NCBI GenBank assembly: GCA_947034895.1
Contig: OX344764.1
Coordinates: forward strand, 68,863,348-68,927,347
Length of the DNA stretch: 64,000 nucleotides
DNA from: Rhytidiadelphus loreus
Lineage: Eukaryota > Streptophyta > Bryopsida > Hypnales > Hylocomiaceae
Direction: 5' to 3'
The notes beneath the pieces are model-generated. The model was not told the DNA's origin, made no database searches, and was given only the letters and a program-made list of their open reading frames with translations. Shown one piece after another: positions 11,901 to 23,892 of this stretch. How positions within the stretch are numbered: the stretch's first letter is position 1; each line of letters opens with the position of its first letter. Both the position numbers and the translations under genes were made by a program.

Positions 11901-12584
11901 ACACTTTTGACCTTGTGAGAGTCTGCTCGGAGTATTGGAGGGAGAGGGATGGCGTGAATCGAAGAGAGCGATGACGCGGAGGCGGACATAGAATTGTCCA
12001 GAAGATGACTTGTGTGATGTTGAAGTGGACGATGGTCCTCTCCAGGGGCAGATCTGTAGCATGCACTCAACATTTACCTTTTCGTTCATCTGGTTTTGGT
12101 ACTTTCACAGAATTGAGTATGTGTTCTTGGTTCATGATTTCTCGTTTCTTTTTTCTTTTTCTCTTTATCGTTGTCAATATTATTCTGCTACACTTGTCCT
12201 GTGAACCGTGTCCTAGGGAGCCAAACTAGAAATTTGTTTGCTTCAGTGCTTTGAGCCCAATGCTTTAAATTTTAGACTAGTTTCTTACATCAATGAGCAC
12301 AAATCAAATTGACAAGTTGCAAGAATTAAATTGCAGAGGGAAAGTGAGGATAAATTATGAGTCCGATGCTCTAACTTTCAGGCTTACTAGGAATATCAAT
12401 GTGTTTCCTTCAATCTTAGAAGTTGAAAGAATAAAATTTTGAAGGCAAAGTTAAAAATTTGTAGAGTTCCAACTTTCAATATTCATTCATGCAATCTGAT
12501 TTTCCTCATGGGATTCGTATTATTAGATGTGTCTTATATTAACATAGCAAACCTAAACCAAATATGTGCAATGGGACTAAGGCT
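11901..12584. other. Spacer between Harbinger transposase and ORF1 remnants
   Basis: Overlapping ORFs of up to 124 codons on the minus strand at 11692-12089 are shadows of the transposase C-terminal region and its flank. No independent gene is seen. Probably internal transposon sequence. Confidence 0.4.
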
Positions 12585-13525
12585 CTACTTCATTGTACAG
12601 GTTGAATGCCGTAGCTCTATCAAAACAATGTTCCCACATGTTGTACATATGGTAGTACTAGGGAGAGGGCACTTGCCAAGGTAGTTAGTTTCCATGTCTT
12701 TTGCAGCACCTATGTTAATATCGCTTAGGAATTTCTTTGTTTCTTCATATAAGAGTGGCCCTTCGCTAGTTCCAATCTGCACCTCTTCAATTTGGCTCAC
12801 CTTCAAGTCCTTGTTGAGAGCTTTGGAAATGCTTGACAAGCATGTGATGAGCTCACTTTGCTTTAATACTGCCAATTTGGCATTTTCAACAGCAAGGCCT
12901 TGTTTGTATAATCTTTTGTTTCTCTTACGTTGGCACAACATGTTCTCTGAGAGTAGACGCATCTCCACTTCCATCTTGTTGCTCTCCATCTCCCACGTGA
13001 TGCCCACCATTTCCTTCATCTGCGCCACCATGACATCTCTAGTGGATTTCGTGGTCTCTGTAATGGCCACTAGAGTTGTTGATGTGCACCTGCGAATTCC
13101 ATTGGAGCCAAAGCGTCTTCTAAAGTTGCTAGAGGATGAAACGACAATGGGGCTAGGCTTGTGTGCATAATGCATAGGTTCAGTATGCATGGGATTTTTG
13201 CGTGTATGTTTTTTTTGAAGAAGTCTTAGGGATCCCCTCATGCACATGCTACTAGGACGTCTACATCCAATAGACCTTATGATTTGTCCTTGTTCTAGTG
13301 TGGTAGTCTGCAATGTGCCCATAGTTTGGAATAAGCAAGACAGTTCCACTTGGCTTTGCACTTCTGGTGGTCATGAACACAAGATGAGTATCCAGCTGCC
13401 ATCACTTTTTGTAAGAATGATGCAAAGTTGCAAACCCATTTTGTGGTGCCAGGCTCCATGAAGTCACAAGTGTCAGTAATATCCAATTTGTTCATATACA
13501 TCCTCTCATTTTGCATAGTGTCCAA
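12585..13525 (-). pseudogene. Probable PIF/Harbinger ORF1 (Myb/SANT-like DNA-binding partner)
   Basis: PIF/Harbinger elements need a second protein with a Myb/SANT trihelix-like domain. On the minus strand, the frame starting at MQNERMYMNK (about 13515) reads TTKWVCNFASFLQKVMAAGY, followed by HDHQKCKAKWNCL, spacing and aromatic residues that fit the second and third helices of such a domain. The longer frame (12585-13361) overlaps it by a frame change at the KWNCL segment and continues with a basic SSNFRRRFGSNG part and a charged, probably coiled-coil segment (EMESNKMEVEMRLL to QRKRNKRLYKQG). It lies convergent to the transposase remnant, 0.7 kb away. The frame change suggests it is broken. 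Alternative: an unrelated host trihelix gene fragment. Confidence 0.55.
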
Positions 13526-13957
13526 TTGGGCCCGCAGTCTCTATGCGGTGGTCTTTGTGCTGGATCCGTTGGAAGCAGGTCAGCACTGCACCAAAATGAC
13601 GTGCTGCGGATTGAGCCTACAGTCCCTGGTTTGCTACATGGGTTGAATTGATTCGTGTGCAACTCTAATTTGCAGCATTGCAGGAATGTTCATGTGTTGT
13701 TACTCATTCAGTCCATCATTGAAGGAAGGTGTAAGGTAGGCGTAGGATTACAATACATAGTATTGGAGGTATGTTGCTTTGAACTTTGCAGTTGTAAGAA
13801 TTCTGTGCCCCTAAATCACAATTGAACGATGCTCAAGTCCAAAAACTCATGACAATTGGAGTTTCATATACTACTATTCTGTAACTCATTGATCGAATCA
13901 ATAGAGGGAGGGAGGTGGGGTGGGGGCATGGGATCAAAATATATACTGCAGGAGGTC
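13526..13957. other. Unassigned DNA, probably Harbinger flank
   Basis: Mixed composition with a purine run near 13905 (GAGGGAGGGAGGTGGGG). No gene or element boundary can be called. Confidence 0.3.
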
Positions 13958-14099
13958 CTGAAATAGAGCGGGCTCTAAAATGAATCACTTCCTTAAATGT
14001 ACACTTTTTTGTACATATCTATTTTTCATAGCCTTAAGCAATGTACAGACAATGTTCATTTTAAGAGGTGATCCATTTTAGAGCCCTACGCTATTTCAG
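13958..14099. mobile_element. 142-bp foldback (MITE-like)
   Basis: CTGAAATAG at 13958 pairs with CTATTTCAG at 14091-14099; inside them GGGCTCTAAAATGAATCAC pairs with GTGATCCATTTTAGAGCCC, then TTAAATGTACA pairs less well with the matching right arm. No target duplication recognised. A very similar stretch, GGGCTCTAAAATGCAC, recurs at 27127. Confidence 0.7.
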
Positions 14100-14644
14100 C
14101 TTCAAAATTTTGTAACCAATTCCAAAAAGCTCCAAAAAATATGAAACGACCTGGATTAGATGCCAATTCCACTTGTCTTTCAAGGAAACTTTACTGAAAA
14201 ATATATCAAGATGTTTCACCTCCTCCAAATTCAGTTCCAACCCTTGGATGGTCCATTTATGGACCTCCTACCTTAAGTTGTAGGAGGTCTTGACAAGTTT
14301 GCATGTGCATAAATTCACAGACCCCAATTCAATTGTAACACGCTTGTAATAGCTCTTTAATTAATTTAGGCTAACCATTAGTTTGGGGTTTGGAATTGGG
14401 GTGGATTGACCCCTCGCTCGGCCTTACTAGGGGTGCATGTAAAAAATAAGCCCCCTATTTTGGGCCATTCTAGCAAATTTTTAATTCATTTTTGCAATCA
14501 GAGACCCCAAATTAGTTAAGAGAGGTCAAGAGTATACCCTAGAAAATTCATGTGCGGAAATTAAATAATTTCAGGGTTTGTTTGTAGGGTTGAGCGAGGA
14601 GGTCAGTTCACCCTGGCCGGGTTTGGGGTGGGCATAGGACCAAC
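14100..14644. other. Intergenic DNA, no gene seen
   Basis: Ordinary intergenic sequence with several G-runs (GGGGTTTGG, TTGGGGTGG). No ORF or repeat stands out. Confidence 0.4.
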
Positions 14645-15883
14645 TAAGGTAGTATGCTCTAAAAGCGCCCGCCTTCTTCAAACCGTCCCTATTTTGACGT
14701 GAAGAATGGAGATAGGGTGATCCTTAACTCCAAAGCGTCAAACAAGACATAAAGTGTCCTTGCAGTTTTTGGGGAGGACAAAACTTATAGTTCAAGGCGT
14801 CAATTGAAAAAGTATTCTACAGATGTCTGGTAGATCTTCGAGAGTTCTTCCCAATGCCATCTTCCATTCAGTAATCTGATGAATTCTCAATTTTTGGGAC
14901 GCATTTGAATTTTAGGACTACCAAAAAACTAGTGTTGTGAGCCATGCCAAGTAAGCATTACGGTTCATGAAGGAGTTTGGTAGTGTTGGGTGTTTTCTGT
15001 CCAAAAACTACAAATCGGAGCGTCCAGTTCACTTCAAATTTTTTTTCACTGCTTGTACTTGAAAGATTTTGAGTTGCACCGAAGCGATTATCCAAAATAT
15101 GTGCTCTCCCTTTGTATTTTTTTTTTGAAATTCAAGGATGTGGAAGTCACCATGTGGACATGCTTGTCTTATGTCATTCATGTGCAGCAAGGATTTGAAG
15201 TTTTTTCAATTTTCTCAAGTGGACTCGGTAGATTATGTTGCGGTCTAGAACTTTGTAGTTTATTGTTAGCGCTATTTCAATGTCCTCCACAGGTGAAACA
15301 ACCCCGACATGAACTTTGTGCCGAATCAGTGATTTTTTGCTGCACTGTACCATCCTAAACGGGAAGAAAAAAGCAACATGAAGGAGGATTTTACGGTTGA
15401 TTTTTTTTGACGACGTACAAGTGCAAATGATCAATTGGATTGCATAGTCAGATGCATCTGGAAGTCCTCAGGTGCTATTGAAGTAACGTTTATATTTGAG
15501 CAACTCTTTTCAGTTCAATGCCCGCCTGGAAATTGGATGTCACTTTGGGGTTAAGTGGACCAGTGTAGCAATTAAATGCATTGAGAATTTTTTTTTTCTA
15601 TTGCAAGAGCCAATCATTGCCTTTGATTTCTGCACATCTGTTTACAAATTACAAGTGGACAAATTTTGGGAGACCTATGGTCACAAATAGGTGCCTATGC
15701 CCTGAATCTTTGAAAATTTATAAGTAATTCAAAAATGCTTGGAAAAATACAAAACCACTTGTGTTAGTTTCCACATCCATTTCTCTTCCTCTAAAAAATA
15801 GTCTGAAAAGACTTCTGTCCATGTAAGCCTATGAAAAAGGCGGACCAGCTCTTAAATGGTCACTTTTAGAGCATACTACCTTA
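14645..15883. mobile_element. 1.24-kb element with 22-bp terminal inverted repeats
   Basis: TAAGGTAGTATGCTCTAAAA at 14645 is matched by TTTTAGAGCATACTACCTTA ending at 15883, identical over 20 bp. Flanking triplets are TAA-like on both sides of the inner GGTAGTATGC terminus, which fits a Harbinger/Tourist TWA target, but the direct duplication is not exact (TAA against TTA). The interior has only short ORFs, including 15174-15434 minus and 14990-15358 plus, with no recognisable transposase. Probably non-autonomous and possibly mobilised by a relative of the Harbinger element 3 kb to the left. Confidence 0.7.
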
Positions 15884-16894
15884 CAGGTTAATGAAGTCAT
15901 TATCAGGAGTGTCCTGGGCCACTACGAAATTGAGTGCAAGTCGGGGTCCTGTCATTGTTTCACGTTGTCTTGCCAACACAAAACGTTGATGAGCTACAAG
16001 TTGCAATGCAACAATAACAAACATGAGCAAAGGTAGCAATGTCAATGTAAAATTTGTTGAACTGTATCTGACACCAAATGCTTTTAACACCAAGTCTCTG
16101 AAATTTATGAATACATACGCAAAACCTGCTGAGGAAGAGATGCCGCACTTGAGCTTGAATAGATCACAAGTTGATGCCTGCTACAAATTTTTCTTGATTG
16201 TTGTAGGGCACCTTTGACAGCTATTCAAGAGCGACAATCGATTGCAAGGCACTATGCAAGTTGCACCACAGGCAACAAGTGAAAATTTGTTAACATTTTT
16301 GTAGCATAGTTCTACGTAGTTGCCCCCAAGTATTGACCCCTTTATTGCCCCATATTTTATCCCCTAAGAAAACGCTGAAACTGTTTATTCTCTACCCATG
16401 ATAATATTTGCAAATTATGATTTCATATTTGCAATCCAGAGGCCCCAAATTAACTAGGAGAGGTGAAGAAGAAAAAAATTTATGTGGCACAAAATAGGGG
16501 GCATTTTTTACATTTACCCTTGGATGGGTTTACCCCTGCTGGCCGTGAGTACTGGTCTGAAGAAACCTTATCATGATCAAGGATGGGATGTAATTACCAG
16601 TACCCTTAATCATGATCAAGGATTTCCAGAGATTTTTTTATTTTTTTTATTTCTGAGTTCTGATTCACTAAGAAAAGATAGTACAACTTTGGATCCTTTG
16701 TGAGTACAAAAATTGTTGATTTTATTTAGTTATTAAAAAGCTACCTCTACTGTGGAGCATTTAACAATTGATAAAATACAGAAGTTACTGAAGAGCTCGT
16801 GCTTCTGATAGGTTGTGATTTGTAACAGGGACAGGAAACATTTGTATCAAGACTCGTTTCTACAAAGGACACTGATGCGGAAGACATGGTTGGC
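15884..16894. other. Intergenic DNA and 3' flank of RadA
   Basis: No coding signal. A local duplication ATCATGATCAAGGAT (16571 and 16608) is present. The first 200 bp left of 16895 should hold the RadA 3' UTR. Confidence 0.4.
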
Positions 16895-19800
16895 CTAATT
16901 TCTCAGAAAGAGCTTTTCAATAACTTCCTTGATATCAGCACAAGGTATCATAGTGAAACCAGCTCCTACAGTTCCTTTCAAGACCTTCGCAGCTGACTTC
17001 GGCACCACACATTTCTTGAAGCCCAGTTTCGCGGCCTCTAGTACTCGTCTTTCCATTTGTCCGACCTGAACCAATACAACATTCGATTGAGAAGCTATTC
17101 GCGGCAATAGCTAGAATATGCCATGTGATTGTTATAACTCAAGAATTATTAAAGGGAAAAACTAAGCTTGATATAAGAGACAACGGTACTGCCGAAAACT
17201 AAATCAAATGTTGGCAAATAGGTGATTACCGATCGAAGTTCACCACCCAAGCCAATTTCCCCAATGAAAGCCATGTCTCGATCCACAGCTTGCTCTAGAT
17301 AGCTGCAGCAATGATTCAGCTGTGAAGACGGAGAGAGCTGGAAAAACCAACACTCACAAGACCGATGCAATATTGCTGGCAAATAAATAATTCAGCTTTC
17401 ATACTAATTGAACCTGTAAGTGTCCAAACTAAAAATAGAATGTTCGCTTTGGAAGTTAATAGTAGATTAGAGTAACTTTCCAAACATACTTTTTATCATT
17501 CCGAAGTGTAGGGTATGATTATTCTTTCTATTGGGACGTCTCTGTCCAATGACTTATTTCAACTCGTACAGATGTGGAAGGAGTCACTTTTGGCCATGTG
17601 GGCACTTAAGGATGCAATATCGTTGTAAAACCATGTAGTTTGACTAGCATATTTACAGGTATTGAATCATGCATCACTTGCTATCGAGATGGCCAGTTTA
17701 AGTATGAGTGGAGGAAGGAAACGAACCTGCTGCAAATTGCCACAGCAATGGCAACATCGGCTGCAGGTTCTCGTAATTGTAATCCCCCCACCACGTTTAT
17801 AAAGACATCCTGCGGATAAAGATAAAGACACGACATATTAACTGGTACCGTTATCAATAATTTCGGAGATCAGCAATCATCAAACTAATAATATCTAGAT
17901 GCGTAATCAAATAAAAACTCCACCGTATAGATTGGACAGTGGTAAGCATGATTGGTACAAATAAAATGCAAGACATCTCAGTTTATTCACCTGATTCGAG
18001 AGCTTCAAAGTTGCTTGCTTAACAAGCACCTGGATGACAGTCACAAATTAGGATTAGGACAGAAAAAGAGCTTTGAAACAGGTGAGATTAAAATCTCTAC
18101 CGTCGAGGTGAGATCCATAAACTGGACACGAGAAACATGGAAACTTACAGCAAGGAGTAGAGAAAGACGTTGAGCATCAACGCCATTTGCAGTTCGCCTT
18201 CCTGGTTGCTGTCCAACAGATGAGCAGAGGGCCTAGACACACAAGGGAGAGAAAACATCAGATCTGCATCCAAGTACTACAAGTGCCAAGTTCAAGGCCC
18301 ATTCTGTTCTGGCACTTCATCATTTTGCGCCACTCCTCAACCATAGGGCAGCCGTAAATTACGAGGGATTTAACTAGGCTCTGTAACTCATAGTGTGAAG
18401 ATAACTTCAGGCTTTGGAGACATTTTAGCCCACAGTATTATTGGACTCCACTGCGGTAGAGGGACCTTATTCCATTCTCAGCCCCAATGTCGTTCCATAA
18501 AAATGCACCTAAACGGCCGTTTTAAAAAGTGTTCTTTAAGGTTGTAAATCTAAATACATTGACCAATCAAGTTCTTGTTTCTGTCATATTTTTGAGATGC
18601 TCCGCATGGTCACAATTACACGACTTTAGAGGGTCGTCTATAGGATTTTCATACTTACAAAAATAAAAAAATATTGAATTTTCTGAATTTTCATTGAAAG
18701 TCCATCATTTCTACTTCCGACAATTCCTCAAAAATTTCAGATCTACTACTTCAGTTTTTGGTGTCCGAAAATCCTCGAAGGTCGGTTTAAGGTCCTCTAC
18801 CTTAATCCTCGCCCACAGAAATTTCAAGCACAGGTGTACCGTATGCTAGCGAAGAACTAGACCACAAAAATCGTCGGAGAAGGTTTCATTCATTACTTGC
18901 AACAATACTTCCAAGCAACCCTTAAACGTCATGCATTTTGTCCCTTAAAAAGTACCTGAACTTCAAGTAGGATGGGACGAGAGCCCTCCATAGTAACAGC
19001 CACAGCAGCAGAAGCTGCATTTGTAGAATCCTGGTTGCGTGCACTGAGAAAAAGCTCACTAGGAGATGCAACAGCTGCCAGCCCTTCTTGCACCATCTCA
19101 AAGACTCCCACCTACAAATGAAAGTTATGATCCTCAGCAGAAATTTCACGAAAGAAGCAAAACAAAGGAACGGGACTTCAATTAATCAAGTGCTCCGACA
19201 CAACATAAGGAAATGTTGAGATAACTACCTCGTCAGTGGATCCATAACGATTCTTGACAACACGCAGAAGGCGGTGTGATTGCAATCGCTCACCCTGCAT
19301 GATCGATTTTTTTGGTTTAGGGTTTAAGATGGGTCCAGGATCTTGTAAAACAGTTACAAGCTGAAACCCTAGACTTCTAAGTGAAATATATTAATATATT
19401 CGAATATTAAGTTGAATTTTATGTCTAGATATGGCTAAACATTAAGTCATATTAAGTCTCAATACTAAGACAAATTTCTAGATAACTGAAGTCTAAAAAA
19501 GCATTGGGAGGATTATGAAAAAGTGGAGTTCTGCAATAGAGCCCGAAAAAATGCCCCAGGACTCGATTGCTTCTCAGGGACAAATGCTACAATATGGAAT
19601 GAAGAAGATGATTTCCAATTCAGGTGGATAGAGAACAAACCTCCATATAGAGCACAACATCGACCACATGCTCTAAAATTTTAGGTCCTGCAATATCGCC
19701 ACCTTTGGTCACATGCCCCACCTACAAAAATCAAAACCCAGTTACCATTGGAGCAACAATGCAAAGTTTCATGTCTGCAGATAGTATTTAGCTTCAGTTA

Positions 19801-22788
19801 TTCATAGCTGCAAAAATTATTGTGATCAACTGGATGCATACATTTAAGATAAAAACAAGTTCCTTCGACATAAAAATGTCTGTCTATTTTGAGCTTACCA
19901 GAAAAATTGGAACTTTCGTCTGTTTCGCAACTCTCAGCAAGGCAGTGGCACATTCGCGTACCTGCACTTGCATCCAGTGTACAAGTTTAGATATGTAGAG
20001 GCAAATAAGTCGCTGAAGTCCCGATCATGTGTTGGGATGACAAGGTAAGAAGCTTTGATTCAGCCCAAGGACATGCAATGTTCCGACTCTGCATCTAATT
20101 GTACATTTTATTATCAGTTTTCTAATGAAATTCACTCTGTGTCAGACACTTCTTTGGTAAAGGTCCTCAAGGAAGTAGTTTGATGAACAACCTGACTAAC
20201 ACTTCCAGCACTACCATTAGCTTCTGCGAGGAAAACGGTTTGTATAGAATCGACAATTACAGCCCGAGGATGAATTTCTGTTATTGCGTCGATCACTAGC
20301 TGCAAAAAATAAGCATTGTAAGCGTCATAACAAAACTTTGCTTCAGATGTGAGAATATAGATTGAGATCAAGTGGGTGCACAGGATAAGACACCAAACAC
20401 ATTCGGTCATTGAGTACACTATCCATATTGTAGCCATGAACACACAATATCTACATTAACTGGCCATTACGCGTATAAAGAATATAAGACCTTCAACTGG
20501 AACTGGAGATAAAGGGGTTACAAAGGGGGTAGTCAAGGTGGACACAGCGAACCTCTAAATCAGTTGCGGAATATAGAAAAAGATCATGCGCTCTTATATC
20601 CAATCGATCAGCTCGGTTGCTTATCTGCTCCACACTCTGTTCCCCACCCACGGAAAAGAAAATACCACACAACAGTTGTAAAAGACTTCTTCTTATGGTT
20701 CATCATCGTAGGTCAAATGGTCAAATAGCCTTACGAAGAAATTACTGTACAATGTATTTATTGCAAAGCACCAGATATGACACCAGGTGTGACGTACTGC
20801 AGTCTTCAATAATATGTAGGAAGCAAAAGATTATTTTGCGTGCTCATCACGACCCTCTTGGTTGAAAGATGCAGGAACTTCAATATAATTAAAAATCAAA
20901 TCAGAGATCTTGCGCTGACCATTGTCAAAACCCAAACAAAACCGCGTACACGTCACAAATTGGGCAAAACGATCGAACAATAATATCCTGCATCATTTCA
21001 AAGAAAGTACAGACCTACCTCTTCCCCTGAAACATAAAGAACAGGGCCAGGTCCTTGCTCTTCAGTTCCCTCCGCAATGAGGCCCGCTACCTGGTCCCCA
21101 AAATCAAAGCGCCAATCTTTACAGCAGTTTGGGAAAAGAGGCAGTGCAAAACTTCATCAGCTCAAAAAGCCAGATACAAGTGGCCAAGGCCATCCAGAAG
21201 GGGCTTCAATAAAGCTCCCGCAAAAAGCAATATGATTCAAAGAACCAGAAACCTTGCTGAACTCATATTTGGTTGTCATTGCAAAACTCTAAAGAAGAAA
21301 AGAAGAAACTCACTCACTCTCCTGACAACAAATGAACTATCCCACTCAGCAGTGATCTAAGTGAGCTGCCCTGACATTCAGAACATTATGAAGCACCTTA
21401 ACAGGCAAAATCACATTAACAAGAGCCATTTCGACTATGTAAAACAACTTCTTACTTTGGGAGAGTAGCATCACCACATGAAAGGTACGAAGACTAAGAT
21501 AACCTGTAGTAAAAGAGTACTCTTGCCGACACCCGGGTCCCCACCTACAAGAATCAATGAACCTGGAATCCACGACGACCAACAATTAAAGATCACTACA
21601 CACATGTAAAACAGCACTCTGTTGTTCAGGCAAACCTAAATACAAGGTCAAAATTGACATTCTACACAACAGATGTGGCTGTACTCATAAGATCGATGGT
21701 AACCTGGAACAAGACCTCCACCCAAAACCCTTCCAATTTCCTGACCGGTGTCCCCGTCCCTGTCACAATGTCGAAAGGGAATAGGCTTATAAACCTTATC
21801 AAGAGGAACAAGCCAGCAACCATTTCCGCATACTTCCTAACCTCACACAACAATTACTAGAATGGATCGTAGCCAACCACAAGCATAATAGAGAACTTGG
21901 AATCTACCAGACAAGCATTCATTCAGAAACAGCTTCAAAAAAAAATTTCAAAAGCAAAGAGAATTTGGATTCATACAAAGGCAGACGCCAATGCAGATTT
22001 GAATGACCGGTAGCCACATCTGACAACCGCTGAGGGCCACCATCCACACTTTCAAACCACGCCCGTCCACGAGAAGATTTCTTAACACCTAAATCAGGGG
22101 TGATTTTACACAATTGTTTTGTCCGTCACACGTCCACAACCTCAAATGCAAGGCAAAAAAACTTTAATACGTAAAAAAAAAGCAATTCAAATAAACCGGT
22201 TTCATTTACAAGAACACATCAAATGACATAAATCTTGAGAAGGGTCATGTTAAGAAAACCAATTTATGTACTTGTAAAAAATCATCACTGACCTACATTA
22301 GCCTGCGAGAGTACCAGATTCTCCACGGCTCTTGCTCCTGCTCCGCCCCTTTTCCCACTATTGCCGGTTGCCTCCTTAAACTCCTTCATAGAGTTCATGG
22401 CTTTACAGTTTCTACATTGACCCCACCACTGTGTATACGACTCTCCACAATCCTCACATACCCAATGTGTCTTGGTCTTGGGAGCTGCCTTCTTACGTCC
22501 TAAGCCTGTAAAATCTCTAGCAGCTGCCACTGTAGTACTGATTCTCCTCTTCCTAGAGTCCACACGTGATTGCTCGCCAAACAAGAGTCTCCCGGAAGTA
22601 AGTCTCTGAGAGCTTAGATCACTAATAGAAATCGGCCTAGCATTGAGAAATGATAAATGTCTGGAGCTTAATGACCAGACGCATTTCTGGGATAGTACCC
22701 GGGCCTGCGTCTGTAAAGCCCGAGAGGTGATTTTTGTACATAGAGTTACATTCAGAGCATGTAGCGCTCCAACTTTGAGTCCCCTCAT
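16895..22788 (-). CDS. RADA: RadA/Sms DNA repair ATPase homolog, organelle-targeted
   Basis: RadA is a bacterial-type branch-migration helicase for recombination intermediates; the plant protein acts on organelle DNA. Sixteen exons: 22293-22788, 21977-22088, 21704-21759, 21504-21562, 21019-21090, 20553-20636, 20192-20299, 19899-19961, 19641-19721, 19229-19294, 18956-19111, 18149-18232, 17991-18029, 17727-17809, 17230-17302 and 16895-17065. All are GT-AG with matching phases, giving 600 residues. Residues 1-100 are rich in Arg and Ser, a transit peptide. C4 zinc finger [18 protein letters not shown] lies at 111-128, Walker [10 protein letters not shown] at 229-237, Walker B AVIVD ending at Asp310, and the RadA signature KNRYG at 391-395. 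The C-terminal Lon-protease-like domain holds DVFINVVGG and [14 protein letters not shown] at 22788 is the first true ATG; open frame extends 8 codons upstream without one. No sign of damage. Confidence 0.97.
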
Positions 22789-22819
22789 CACGCCTCCTAC
22801 ACAATTTAGCAACCAGATT

Positions 22820-23520
22820 AGAGTTTAGGGTTTAGGGTGTATCACATCACTTATAATCTGTCCTAAATTCGGCTCACAAACCCCAGAATTCAGCAATGTG
22901 TTCTACCATAGCTGAATAGGCATGGTTGAGCAATTTTCCACCGCGTTCAATAGACCCTAAACCCTACTCTGGTTACTCAAATCAAAGACTGGTATGGAAT
23001 TATCTTCCCTAAATTCTGAGAATTCAAGGGTATGGACGCAATACTTCGTGAAATTGATCAATGTGGTCTATTATAGCTGATTAGGCGTAGTTGAGCATTT
23101 ATTTCCTCCGCATTTGATAAACCCCAAAACCCTACTCAGGTTGTTCAATTCAAAGACTGGCAAGACATTATCTACCCTAAATTCTGAGAATTCATGGGTA
23201 TAGACGCGTAATACTTCGTGAAATTGCTCAATGTGGTCTACCATAGCTGATTGGAAATTTCTCCTACCGCATTTGATAAACCCTAAACCCTACTCTGGAT
23301 GGCTCAATCCAAAAACCGGTGTGACATTATCTGTCCTCAATTCTGCTCACACCCAATTCCACAACGAATCAAAATCTCAGGATTCAAGGAAATAAACACG
23401 TAATGCTTCAATGTGGTGTCTCATAGCTGATTGGACATGGTTCAGCATTTTTCCTACTGATTCTATAAACCTTACATCCTACTCTGGTTGCTCAAATCAA
23501 AGACTGGTGTGATTGTGACT
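22820..23520. repeat. Tandem array (unit about 160-190 bp) with teloboxes upstream of RadA
   Basis: The phrase CCCTACTCTGG recurs at about 22962, 23130 (CTACTCAGG), 23288 and 23478. Each unit holds AAACCCTA-type teloboxes, CAAAGACTGGT, CCTAAATTCTGAGAATTCA and CATAGCTGATT in the same order. A partial first unit begins near 22840, and teloboxes also sit at 22821-22838, about 35-50 bp upstream of the RadA ATG. Units differ by substitutions and small indels. The array occupies the RadA promoter or 5' UTR. Confidence 0.85.
22821..22838 (-). promoter_or_regulatory. Double telobox next to the RadA start
   Basis: Minus strand reads ACCCTAAACCCTAAAC, two overlapping AAACCCTA-type boxes, 33-50 bp upstream of the RadA ATG. 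Teloboxes are known in plant promoters of ribosomal, replication and cell-cycle genes. Whether this one is active is not shown by the sequence. Confidence 0.5.
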
Positions 23521-23892
23521 TACAAAAAAAAAAAAATCGGCTCTGCAGTTGTATGTTGGTTTCCTTTAGATCATCACATGAAGCATACCCCGAGGACCCG
23601 ATTCAGGTCGATGTTTGAAAATTTGAATCTGAAGCACCGCGAGGGAAGAATTCGTAGGTGTGATCAAATCTTAAAAGAATCACGAGAACTGCACTACGTC
23701 AATGTTTTGATGTAGATGTGCGGTCTCATCTTCCTGCTTTCTCCAGAAAGGCTTACTGAGAAGACTCAATGAAGGTTATTTCACACTGCGTTCCAAGTCC
23801 GCCTTTTGTCAAACTTAAAAAGTTCCTCGACCTGTTTTGCAACTGTATATGATTGAATTTTTTTGTATTTTTGTAATTTGTAATTACGTGTT
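23521..23892. other. Intergenic DNA between RadA array and TTAA element
   Basis: The plus-strand ORF 23488-23715 (75 codons) overlaps the last repeat unit and has no family signature. Nothing else is seen. Confidence 0.35.

Noticed and set aside
11692..12089. Minus-strand ORFs of 77-124 codons
   Set aside because: They are antisense to the Harbinger transposase C-terminal part, whose sense frame shows family motifs.
16895..22788. RadA and sigma factor as signs of bacterial or plastid DNA
   Set aside because: Both are split by many GT-AG introns and have transit-peptide-like N-termini, so they are nuclear genes of endosymbiotic origin.
22820..23520. Regular repeats that could suggest a CRISPR array
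   Set aside because: Units are 160-190 bp and wholly repeated, with no unique spacers or short direct repeats; the setting is a plant nuclear promoter.
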